Positions 8,018-14,848 of a stretch of DNA of 40,050 nt are shown piece by piece. A model generated the notes under the pieces. It was not told the DNA's origin. It worked only from the letters and a program-made list of their open reading frames with translations, and did no database searches. How positions within the stretch are numbered: the first letter of the stretch is position 1; each line of letters starts with the position of its first letter. A program made the position numbers and the translations under genes. The DNA is from Sphingomonas lacusdianchii (GTDB lineage Bacteria; Pseudomonadota; Alphaproteobacteria; Sphingomonadales; Sphingomonadaceae): NCBI RefSeq assembly GCF_022664395.1, contig NZ_JAKRET010000024.1, positions 1 to 40,050 on the forward strand, read 5' to 3'.

Positions 8018-9502
8018 GTGTCGCCCGATGCCGCCTCGCTGCCCGACGATATCGCCCTCCTGAAGGCCATGCTCATTGCTGCCGGCGCCGAGCTGGAGCA
8101 GTTGCGGATGCAGGTCGCGCGGCTGCGGCGGATGGCCTTCGGCCGCTCCTCAGAAAAACTGACGCACCAGGCTGACCAGCTGGAACTCGGGTTGGAGGAA
8201 CGCGAGGCGGAAGCGGCGGCCACGGCGACGCCGACCGTTACCCGGACGCGGGATGTGGCCAAGCCCTGCCGCCAACCGCTGCCTGACCATCTGCCCCGCA
8301 CGGACGTCATACATGAGGCACCGTGCGTCTGCCCCGATTGCGGTGGTGCCATGCGGCGCATGGGCGAGGACGTCACGGAGCAGCTCGACTATGTGCCCGC
8401 CGCGTTCCGCGTCGTGCGCCATGTCCGGCCACGGCTGAGCTGCCGGTCATGCGAGCGCATCGTGCAGGCGCCGTTGCCGTCCATGCCTATCGAGCGGGGC
8501 AGACCCGGCGCGGGGCTGCTCGCGCATGTGCTGGTGTCCAAATATGCCGATCATCTGCCGCTCTATCGCCAGTCGGGCATCTACGCGCGCCAGGGCGTCG
8601 ACCTTGCCCGCTCCACCCTCGCCGACTGGGTCGGGCGCTCGGCCGCGCTCCTCGACCCGCTGGTCGACGCGCTCGAGCGCCACGTCATGGGTGGCTCTAC
8701 CCTCCACGCCGACGACACGCCCGTGCCGGTTCTGGCCCCCGGCGCCGGTCGCACCAGGACAGGCCGGCTGTGGACCTATGTGCGCGACGAGCGCGGGGCT
8801 GGTGGCGAGGCCCCGCCCGCCGTGCTGTTCCGCTACGCGCCCGACCGCAAGGGCGAACGCCCCGCCGGGCATCTTGCCCAGTTCCGAGGCGATCTGCATG
8901 CCGATGGCTATGCCGGGTTCGACCGGCTCTATGGCGAGCGCATCGCAGAGGTGGCCTGCTGGGCGCACGTCAGGCGCAAGTTTTTCGACGTCCATGCCGC
9001 AACCGGCTCCACCACCGCCCGCGAGGCGCTGGACCATATCGCCGGGCTCTATGCCGTCGAACGGGATGTGCGTGGACGGCCCCCGGACAAGCGACGGCAG
9101 GCGCGCCAGGCCAGGGCCGGACCGTTGCTCGATGCGTTCCGCCAGTGGCTCGACGCGACCGGACCAAAGCTGTCCCGGCGCTCAGACCTCGCGGTCGCCA
9201 TCCGCTATGCGCTCACCCGCTGGACGGGGCTGACCCGCTATGCCGACGACGGCCGCCTCGAGATCGACAACAATGCCGCCGAGCGCTCGCTGCGCGGTAT
9301 TGCCGTAGGTCGCAAGAACTGGCTGTTCGCCGGCTCCGACCAGGGCGGGCACCGCGCCGCCAGCATCTACAGCCTCGTGGAAACCGCCAGGCTCAACGGC
9401 GTCGACCCCGAGGCTTGGCTCGCCGACACCATCAGCCGCATCGCCGACCATCCGGCCCGCCGGGTCGACGAACTCCTGCCGTGGAACTACCGTCCCACCT
9501 GA
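8018..9502 (+). CDS. tnpC: IS66 transposase TnpC
   Basis: The 494-residue DDE transposase has an N-terminal coiled-coil-like segment (AGAELEQLRMQVARLRRM), the LRRMAFGRSSEKL block, a zinc-binding Cys group (CVCPDC...CRSC), and the catalytic region with HADDTPVPVL, DGYAGF and ERSLRGIAVGRKNWLF near the C-terminus. The start is GTG at 8018. The frame is intact to TGA at 9502, 25 bases inside the right terminal repeat. Confidence 0.95.
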   Translation: MSPDAASLPDDIALLKAMLIAAGAELEQLRMQVARLRRMAFGRSSEKLTHQADQLELGLEEREAEAAATATPTVTRTRDVAKPCRQPLPDHLPRTDVIHEAPCVCPDCGGAMRRMGEDVTEQLDYVPAAFRVVRHVRPRLSCRSCERIVQAPLPSMPIERGRPGAGLLAHVLVSKYADHLPLYRQSGIYARQGVDLARSTLADWVGRSAALLDPLVDALERHVMGGSTLHADDTPVPVLAPGAGRTRTGRLWTYVRDERGAGGEAPPAVLFRYAPDRKGERPAGHLAQFRGDLHADGYAGFDRLYGERIAEVACWAHVRRKFFDVHAATGSTTAREALDHIAGLYAVERDVRGRPPDKRRQARQARAGPLLDAFRQWLDATGPKLSRRSDLAVAIRYALTRWTGLTRYADDGRLEIDNNAAERSLRGIAVGRKNWLFAGSDQGGHRAASIYSLVETARLNGVDPEAWLADTISRIADHPARRVDELLPWNYRPT

Positions 9503-9527
9503 TGTAACGCCTTCACCGGACGCTTAC

Positions 9528-9535
9528 CAGTGAAC
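9528..9535. repeat. Target-site duplication, right copy (CAGTGAAC)
   Basis: This is an exact copy of bases 7143-7150, adjoining the right end of the IS66 element. Confidence 0.93.
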
Positions 9536-9586
9536 GCGGTGCTCGTGAACTGCGAGCCCTGATCGCTGTTGAAGATCGCCGGCGTG
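9528..9586 (-). pseudogene. IS3-family transposase relic, DDE part
   Basis: Read leftward, this encodes GTPAIFNSDQGSQFTSTAFT, the second catalytic-Asp region of an IS3-family OrfB (typical IFNTDQGSQFTS). It continues in frame into 7150-7021 across the IS66 insertion. Its 5' side is cut at about 9586, where the end of an IS256-family element begins. Confidence 0.8.
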
Positions 9587-9630
9587 CCGGGGGCTGTCAG
9601 GAATTTTGTGCGAGAGGCCGGTTACCGTCA

Positions 9631-9786
9631 TTAGATGACGAAGCGCTCACCGAAGATTACGGCGAACTGACTTTTGGCCTCACCCCATTCGCGCGGTGGG
9701 CGCTTCCATTCGTCCGCCGCGTGATTGAGCACGAGATATAGCAGCTTCATCGCGGCATCGTCACCGGGAAAATGGCCGCGGGTACG
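9631..9786 (-). pseudogene. IS256-family (Mutator-type) transposase, C-terminal remnant
   Basis: The leftward frame reads RGHFPGDDAAMKLLYLVLNH, then W+.PPREW, QFAVIFGERF and a stop at 9631. This is the conserved end of IS256-family transposases (RGHFP.DEAA.KL..L.L......W..P...W..A.NQFAI.F..R). The terminal sequence of that element probably extends to about 9587. Everything upstream of RTRGHFP is gone, replaced by an IS481 fragment at about 9785. Confidence 0.8.
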
Positions 9787-10291
9787 GAGCCGCGAGCTGG
9801 GGATCAACCCCAAGACAGTCGCGAAGTGGCGGAAGCGGGCGACGGTCGAGGATCTGAAGACCGGGCCGAAGGCCCCTCATTCCACCACCCTGTCCGAGGC
9901 GGAGGAAGCGATGGTTGTGGCGTTCCGACGCCACACACTGCTGCCGCTCGACGACTGCCTTTACGCGTTGCAGCCGTCGCTCCCCCATCTGACGCGCTCA
10001 GCGCTGCATCGGTGCCTTCAGCGACACGGCATCTCCCGCCTGCCGGACATCGAAGGCGACAAGCCAAAGCGGCAACCCTTCAAGCGCTACCCCATCGGCT
10101 TCTTCCACATCGACATTGCTGAGGTGCAGACTGCCGAAGGCAAGCTCTACCTGTTCGTCGGCATTGACCGCACCAGCAAGTTCGCCGTCACGAAGCTGGT
10201 CGACAAGGCTGATCGACGGACAGCATGGGAGTTCCTGGAATACCTGCTGAAAGCCGTGCCGTATCGCATCCACACGATCCTGACGGACAAC
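9785..10291 (+). pseudogene. IS481-family transposase, copy 1, truncated at both ends
   Basis: The frame encodes SRELGINPKTVAKWRKRATV through to the catalytic block ILTDN, almost identical to the second IS481 copy at 14919-15929. It lacks the first ~34 residues, where it abuts the IS256 tail. It stops exactly after the GAC AAC codons of the DN(G) catalytic motif, where the IS110-type element begins. It contains FHIDIAEVQTAEGKLYLFVG, the first catalytic Asp region. It is inactive. Confidence 0.85.
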
Positions 10292-10530
10292 GTCCTATGT
10301 CGGGAAGCAACGGCGGGTTTGGGCCAGCAGATATCCATGCGCCGACAACCATCGGCGCAGCATGCAATCTGAGCCAGATGGCTTCCACCGTCAACGGGAT
10401 CGCTCTCTGCCATAGCAAACATAGGATCCAGCGGCGCCGGGGCGGCCGTGGTCCTCACCATCCTTAAAACGAGATACGCACCCAGGTGGAAGGCCCGAAC
10501 ATTATCTACAGGGTCGCTCGACGAGCGCCC
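10292..10530 (-). ncRNA. Candidate bridge-RNA region of the IS110/IS1111-type element (3' side)
   Basis: This is 239 bp of non-coding DNA between the transposase stop and the element tip. In IS1111-type elements the guide (bridge) RNA is reported to come from the end downstream of the recombinase gene, and this is the longer of the two non-coding ends here. A perfect 12-bp inverted repeat pairs CCAGGTGGAAGG (10482-10493) with CCTTCCACCTGG (10554-10565), the latter inside the end of the gene. Folding of the rest is not computed. The assignment is inference from element type and position. Confidence 0.35.
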
Positions 10531-11802
10531 TCACGGCACTTGCAGAGAGGGGTCCTTCCACCTGGCATCCGACCGTTCGAGGAACGGCCGGTACTCTGTC
10601 CCCGTCTTGACGACGGCGTGAGCCACACGCGCCATCTTGGCGGTGAGCGCCGTCATCGCCTTGCGGCGACGGTCGGCATCGTCCGCGTGCCCGGCGGTGT
10701 ACCGTCCGAGCTTATCGCGGAAGCTGTTGTCGCGCTGACGCGCGGCAACCTGGGCAGCCATCCAGAAGGTGCGGCGCAGACGCGCGTTGCCGTACTTGGA
10801 CAGCTTGGTGCGGCCACGAAACGTGCCCGACTGACACGTTGCGAGATCGAGACCGCAGAACTTCAGGAACTGTCGATGATGGTTGAAGCGACGCAGATCA
10901 CCGGCCTCGGCCAGGATGGTCAGCGCGTTGATCGGACCAATGCCCGGAATGTTGCGCAGCAGTTAATAATCGACATGTTCGGCCAGCCTGTCATGGGCAA
11001 GCCGCTCTATCTCGTCACGCTGTTGGATGAGGCTGCGTCCCTGCGCGATGACCATGCGGAACATAGTAATTGCTGCCGACTCCTCCGGGACCGGCAGAGC
11101 CACCGAAGCGCAGGCCGTTTCGTATATGTCATTGATAAGACGGGCCTTGGAAACCTTGCGGCCAATGAGAGGCCAGGCAGCTGCCGAGAATGCCCCAGCG
11201 TCGAGCGCGGTGATGCTGGCAGGAGTGGGGAACCGCTCGATGAGCGCGAGGAACCAGTCGGATCGGCTGTTGCCTGCGAAGCGGGCGATCTCGGGGAAGT
11301 ACAGCGGCAGGTAGTGGGTCAGGATCCGGTGCCAGGTCTGCGTCTTCATCCTGGAGATCGTCTCGTGAGTCTTCGAGAGCTCCTGCAGGTCATTGATGCC
11401 CGCGGCGAGAGGATCGACGTAGCGCTGCGTCGCACCGATCCGCAGCATGTGCAGGATGACCTGCGCGTCCTTGGGGTCGTTCTTGTCCCAGCCATTGTGC
11501 AGCGCCTCGCGCGTTCTTGCGAGCGCGACCGACGAGATGAGGCGCAGCTCGAACCCTGCCGTCAGCAGCCGATGTGCCAGCGTACGATGGTAATTACCCG
11601 TCGCCTCGAACCCAACGATGATACGGCGCCCGATGGCAGCGAGTTGCTCGGCAAAGCCGTCATAGTCCTGTCTGGTCGCCATGACGGTCATCCGCCGGCG
11701 CCGGCCGCCTTCCGGTCGCTCGATGAGAACCTCCTGCCGGCTCTTGGACATATCGATAGCTACCAGCACGGCGCCGGCAGGCGTAGGGGTGAGCTTGGTC
11801 AT
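10531..11802 (-). pseudogene. IS110-family transposase with an in-frame ochre stop
   Basis: The first 279 codons (11802 to 10966) give the DEDD RuvC-like domain: VAIDMSKSRQEVLIERP, IVGFEATGNYHRTLAH and WDKNDPKDAQVI. A TAA at 10963-10965 then interrupts the frame. The same frame continues without shift as LLRNIPGIGPINALTILAEA...FCGLDLATCQSG to TGA at 10531, the Transposase_20 domain with its conserved serine region. A single nonsense change therefore separates two normally fused domains. Unless the stop is read through or complemented by another copy, the element is dead. Confidence 0.88.
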
Positions 11803-11956
11803 GGTCGGTCAGTCTCCAAAGTGTTGTCTCGACAACCTCACTTTAGATACCTGCTGTCCGGCCATGGCTTGCCCTGATGAAGCCTGCGGCCGCTACGCGG
11901 CCTTGTCTTCATCAGGGCCATAGCGGCTCCCGAACCAGCGCTTCCCAATGTGCTAC
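11803..11956 (-). other. 5' non-coding end of the IS110-type element with strong hairpins
   Basis: This lies between the transposase start and the element tip. It holds the compact dyad GTTGTC-TC-GACAAC (11823-11836) and a longer hairpin in which CCCTGATGAAG (11872-11882) pairs with CTTCATCAGGG (11907-11917), with further GCGGCC pairing inside. These may shape the transposase promoter or leader. If this element were of the IS110 proper type, this end and not the 3' end would carry the bridge RNA. Confidence 0.5.
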
Positions 11957-12300
11957 GGCACCGAACTGACCAGCCTGGCGATCCTGAGATGGACGCAGGA
12001 GCGACCAATCGAGTGGCACTACATCGCGCCAGGCAAGCCGCAGCAGAACGGCTACGTCGAGAGCTTCATCGGCCGCCTACGTGACGAATGCCTCAACGAG
12101 ACGCTGTTCGTGTCGCTCGGCCATGCCCGCTCGGTGCTGCGGCTCTGGCGCGACGACTACAACCATGTGCGCCCGCACAGCGGTGTTGGCGGGCTGACGC
12201 CCGCCGATGCTGCCAGGCGGGTTGTGCAACACCGCCCCGAGGGGCACCATACCAACCCCGGACTCCAGTTATGACTGGTAGAGCTTTGGGGAGCACGTCA
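11957..12300 (+). pseudogene. IS3-family (IS407-like) transposase, C-terminal relic
   Basis: The frame reads GTELTSLAILRWTQERPIEW, then YIAPGKPQQNGYVESFIGRL, RDECLNE, WR.DYN..RPH, and ends in TGA at 12274. This is the last third of an IS3-family OrfB, containing the second catalytic Asp (lost at the very edge, D-N-G) and the catalytic Glu (VESF). The right terminal repeat probably ends at about 12300 (GGGAGCACGTCA, inward TGACGTGCTCCCC). The 5' two thirds are absent. Confidence 0.82.
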
Positions 12301-12466
12301 TAGGAGTCATAGCGATAAAGACCAGTCGTGGAGCTTCGATCGATCCTGCCAGCGAACGTTCGGGAAAGGGCGCCGTTCGCCGCTAACCAGCACCGCTTGG
12401 CCCCGTCCGCATGCATTACGATCGAATGTAAAGGACCTGTCGGGCCGGCGCGGCATTTACGCGGGC
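12301..12466. other. Short non-coding gap after the IS3 relic
   Basis: No supported gene was found; frames here lack family resemblance and ribosome-binding sites. Confidence 0.4.
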
Positions 12467-12694
12467 ATGACTCTTGTCCGACGCGAACGATCAGTGGCTT
12501 TTCCTATCGTCTACCATCCTGCTGCTCAGGATGAGGCTCGTCGCTTGATTGCTGAGCATGAGGGGAGAGCGCTCCGTCTCGTCGAGAGCAAACTGAACGA
12601 CCAGCTTGCCAAAGGCGACGTGGTGGCCGCACTGCACCTCGATCAGGTACGGCGCGCAATCTCGAATGCCGAAGCTGGGCTTTTAGCCCCCTAG
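12467..12694 (+). CDS. Small hypothetical protein ending at the IS5 target site
   Basis: The 75-residue product contains VYHPAAQDEARRLIAEHEGR and LDQVRRAISNAEAGLLAP, mostly helical and charged. The start is uncertain: ATG at 12467 gives the longest frame, but GTG at 12494 (AFPIVYHPAA...) is also reasonable, and neither has a good ribosome-binding site. The TAG stop at 12692-12694 lies inside the CTAG that the IS5 element uses as target, but it would also have been the stop before insertion. The function is not recognised. Confidence 0.4.
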   Translation: MTLVRRERSVAFPIVYHPAAQDEARRLIAEHEGRALRLVESKLNDQLAKGDVVAALHLDQVRRAISNAEAGLLAP

Positions 12695-12761
12695 GCGGCG
12701 TGGACGAATTGGTTGACGCTGGATCGGGCGGTTGATTCAAGGCCTCCTTTTGGAGGCGTGA

Positions 12762-13196
12762 TTGAGCCGGGGCGATCTGAGCGAAGCAGGGTGGCGGGTC
12801 TTGAAGGATCTGTTGCCGATCGAGCCATCGATGCGTGGTCGCGGACGGCGTCCGACCAAGAACCGTTCAGTTTTGAACGGCATTTTGTGGCGGCTGCGTT
12901 GCGGTGCTCCGTGGCGCGACGTGCCGGAGAAGTACGGCAAGTGGAACACGATCTACCGGCGGTTCCGGCGCTGGAGCGAGGCCGGCACCTGGGAGATCGT
13001 GTCGATCACCTTGGCCGAGATGATGGCGGACACCGGCCACTACAGCATCGATAGTACCACCATCCGCGCTCACGTTTCGGCAGCGGGGATAAAAGGGGGA
13101 CTCATCGACAGGCTCTTAGCCGCTCGCGGGGCGGGTTCGGCTGTAAGATTCACTGCATCGCCGATGCCGGTGGGCGACCACTCGCCTTCCATCTGA
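12762..13196 (+). CDS. IS5-family transposase OrfA (N-terminal frame)
   Basis: This begins SRGDLSEAGWRVLKDLLPIE and contains LNGILWRLRCGAPWRDVPEK and the first catalytic Asp in YSIDSTTIRAHVSAAG. These are hallmarks of the DUF4096 plus DDE_Tnp_1 arrangement of IS427-group elements. After codon 110 the 0 frame continues into a meaningless tail (LIDRLLAARGAGS...). The homologous protein sequence continues in the -1 frame from the A-rich/G-rich run at 13091-13099. The start codon is TTG at 12762. Confidence 0.9.
   Translation: MSRGDLSEAGWRVLKDLLPIEPSMRGRGRRPTKNRSVLNGILWRLRCGAPWRDVPEKYGKWNTIYRRFRRWSEAGTWEIVSITLAEMMADTGHYSIDSTTIRAHVSAAGIKGGLIDRLLAARGAGSAVRFTASPMPVGDHSPSI
13091..13097 (+). other. 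Likely programmed -1 frameshift site (A AAA GGG)
   Basis: In the OrfA frame the codons are ATA AAA GGG GGA. Slipping back one base re-pairs AAA with AAA and places the ribosome in the OrfB frame, which then runs 150 codons to its stop. The heptamer AAAAGGG fits the slippery-site pattern. No pseudoknot was checked. Confidence 0.7.
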
Positions 13197-13543
13197 CAGG
13201 TGGGCAGGCCGCCGACTGCAAGGCGTACGACACGCTGATCGCACTGCCCGAAATCGAGCCGGCCGCGCTGCTGGGTGACAAGGGGTACGACGCCGACGCC
13301 ATCCGTGACGATCTACGTGGCCGCGGGGTCGACGCCGTCATCCCGGGACGATCCAACCGTAAGAAGCCGATCATCCACGACCGCACTCTCTACAAGGAAC
13401 GCAATCGTATCGAGCGCATGTTTGGTCATCTCAAGATCAATCGCGCGGTCGCCACCCGATACGACCAACTCGCCGAAAGCTTCCTCAGCATGATCCAGAT
13501 CGCTGCCACCCGCTACCTGCTTAAATTCGTCCACGTGGCCTAG
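13091..13543 (+). CDS. IS5-family transposase OrfB (C-terminal part, -1 frame)
   Basis: From AAA AGG GGG (13091-13099) the -1 frame reads THRQALSRSRGGFGCKIHCI, LAFHLTGGQAADCKAYDTLI, LLGDKGYDADAIRDDLRGRG, the catalytic Glu region ERNRIERMFGHLKINRAVAT, and stops at TAG 13541-13543. It has no start of its own and is expressed only by ribosomal slippage from OrfA. The stop codon is supplied by the CTAG target site. Confidence 0.88.
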   Translation, partial: KRGTHRQALSRSRGGFGCKIHCIADAGGRPLAFHLTGGQAADCKAYDTLIALPEIEPAALLGDKGYDADAIRDDLRGRGVDAVIPGRSNRKKPIIHDRTLYKERNRIERMFGHLKINRAVATRYDQLAESFLSMIQIAATRYLLKFVHVA

Positions 13544-14835
13544 TGCGCTGGCCCTTGAAGCCCGGGCGGCGGTACTCCCTTCGCCTCCGGATCGACACCC
13601 CGGCGTTCGTCAAGCGAACGCATGATCGGTGTCACTGTCAGGCCATGCAGCAGGATGGAGAGAAGGATGATGAGACCGACGATTGCCCATAGACGCTCGG
13701 CATTAGCGACCGGCATATGGTTGATACCGTAGGCTAGGTAGTAGATCGAGCCCACGCCGCGGATACCGAAAAAAGACAAGGTCAGCTTCTCATCACGATC
13801 ACCTGCCCAGCCAAGTAGGCCAATCCAACCGGTGACGGGACGTATGACAAGCAGAACGACGAGCGCGACCACGACGTCGACCCAGATTATCGGCGTGAGC
13901 AGTCCGCTTACCAGTGCTCCGCCGAACAGAATGAGCAGGACCATCATCGCGAGCCGCTCAATCTGCTCGGTGATGGCATGCATTTCGTCTTGAAACTCGT
14001 GATCGCGGTGCGCGCTGCGAAACGTCAGTGCGGTCACGAACACGGCAAGGAAGCCATAGACATGAACGATTTCGGTCAGGCCGTACGAGACAAGCGTCGC
14101 TGATATTGCGATCAGTCCATCGCCGGTTCGCGCCAGCTTCGTTTCGGCAGGGATGTGAAAGGTCAGCCACCCGAACGCACGACCGACAAGCCACCCACCT
14201 ACTATGCCGCCTGCGATCTCCCACAGCACCCGGTACGTTAGCCATTCGACTACCCATGGCTTGCCCACAGGAAGGGCAACAGCCAGCAGCACCGCTAAAT
14301 GAACGAACGGAAATGCAGCACCGTCATTCAGCCCAGCTTCGGAGGTAAGGCCGAAACGTACCTCGTCTTCGTCGCCGGTCTTGGGAGGACCAACTTGCAC
14401 GTCTGCAGCGAGTACGGGGTCGGTTGGAGCCAGGCTGGCAGCGATCAGCAGGGCGACGGCTAACGGTAGGCCAAGCACTTTCACGCCCAACGCAGCAATA
14501 GCAACAATGCCCAGCGGCATTGTTATTGCCAACAATCGCCAGGTAATGGACCAGCGGCGCCAACCGAAGACGCGATCGATCTTCAAGCCCGCCCCCATCA
14601 ACGCGATGATGACGACGAACTCTGCGAAGCGTTCGGTTATTTCCGGGTAGCGATAGGGCAGTGGGCGTAGCGTCACCTGCGGTAGTAGGAATATCGCCGC
14701 ACCAATGCCGATACACACAATTGGCAATGAAAGCGGTAGACGCTTGAGCGCAAGCGGTAGCCAAGCGACCAACGCAATCAGAAGGCCAGCACCGGTCAGG
14801 ATAAGGATGTACGGATCAGGTGATAGGCTTTGCAT
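13540..14835 (-). CDS. CPA1-type Na+/H+ (cation/proton) antiporter
   Basis: The 431-residue inner-membrane protein has about 12 hydrophobic segments. Conserved CPA1 motifs are SLAPTDPVLAADVQVGPP near residues 144-161 and SEAGLNDGAAFPF near residues 175-187; the Asn-Asp pair is the ion-binding centre of NhaP/NHE exchangers. It should exchange cytoplasmic Na+ or K+ for protons, giving salt and pH tolerance. The ATG at 14835 starts a segment matching the first membrane helix, though upstream purines are weak. The C-terminus (RSLDERRGVDPEAKG...) is a short cytosolic tail. It is bounded by IS5 downstream and IS481 upstream, but its reading frame is complete. Confidence 0.92.
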   Translation of the reverse strand: MQSLSPDPYILILTGAGLLIALVAWLPLALKRLPLSLPIVCIGIGAAIFLLPQVTLRPLPYRYPEITERFAEFVVIIALMGAGLKIDRVFGWRRWSITWRLLAITMPLGIVAIAALGVKVLGLPLAVALLIAASLAPTDPVLAADVQVGPPKTGDEDEVRFGLTSEAGLNDGAAFPFVHLAVLLAVALPVGKPWVVEWLTYRVLWEIAGGIVGGWLVGRAFGWLTFHIPAETKLARTGDGLIAISATLVSYGLTEIVHVYGFLAVFVTALTFRSAHRDHEFQDEMHAITEQIERLAMMVLLILFGGALVSGLLTPIIWVDVVVALVVLLVIRPVTGWIGLLGWAGDRDEKLTLSFFGIRGVGSIYYLAYGINHMPVANAERLWAIVGLIILLSILLHGLTVTPIMRSLDERRGVDPEAKGVPPPGLQGPAH

Positions 14836-14848
14836 CCGTGCCTAACGG

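Larger units (their letters stand above)
7151..9527 (+). mobile_element. IS66-family insertion sequence, complete
   Basis: The element is 2,377 bp with terminal inverted repeats beginning GTAAGCGTCCGGT at both ends. It carries the usual three genes tnpA, tnpB and tnpC in order and is flanked by perfect 8-bp direct repeats. All three frames are open and of normal length, so it appears intact and relatively recent compared with the IS relics around it. Confidence 0.96.
10292..11956 (-). mobile_element. IS110-family (IS1111-like) element inserted at a DNG codon motif
   Basis: The limits are set by what interrupts two other transposases: IS481 coding sequence stops after GACAAC at 10291 and IS3 coding sequence resumes with GGCACC at 11957. 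Between these points the ends mirror each other: GT-N8-GGGAAGC at 10292-10308 and its inverse GCTTCCC-N8-AC at 11940-11956. Short subterminal inverted repeats set in from the tips are a feature of the IS1111 subgroup of IS110. The element is 1,665 bp with one long gene and non-coding stretches of 239 and 154 bp. No target duplication is expected. Confidence 0.72.
12691..13543 (+). mobile_element. IS5-family element (IS427-like group)
   Basis: The element is about 850 bp, with inverted ends GCGGCGTGGACGAATT at the left and AATTCGTCCACGTGGC at the right, flanked on both sides by CTAG (12691-12694 and 13540-13543). The transposase is split into two overlapping frames joined by a -1 shift, the usual IS427 layout. 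Both halves are complete, so the element may be active. Confidence 0.88.

Noticed and set aside
8323..9507. Long Arg-rich plus-strand frame inside tnpC
   Set aside because: It is the +1 shadow of TnpC; its composition (strings of Arg/Ala) is typical of out-of-frame GC-rich DNA.
10147..10461. 104-codon minus-strand frame (MVRTTAAPAPLDP...)
   Set aside because: Half of it is antisense to IS481 and the other half lies in the non-coding end of the IS110-type element; it crosses the element boundary, so it is not a natural gene.
10486..11877. 463-codon plus-strand frame across the IS110-type element
   Set aside because: The minus strand carries the conserved IS110 transposase domains; the plus frame has no family resemblance.
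12762..13543. IS5 transposase as a pseudogene with a frameshift mutation
   Set aside because: The shift lies on an AAAAGGG slippery run and both halves are complete, as in related two-frame IS427 elements, so programmed frameshifting is more likely.
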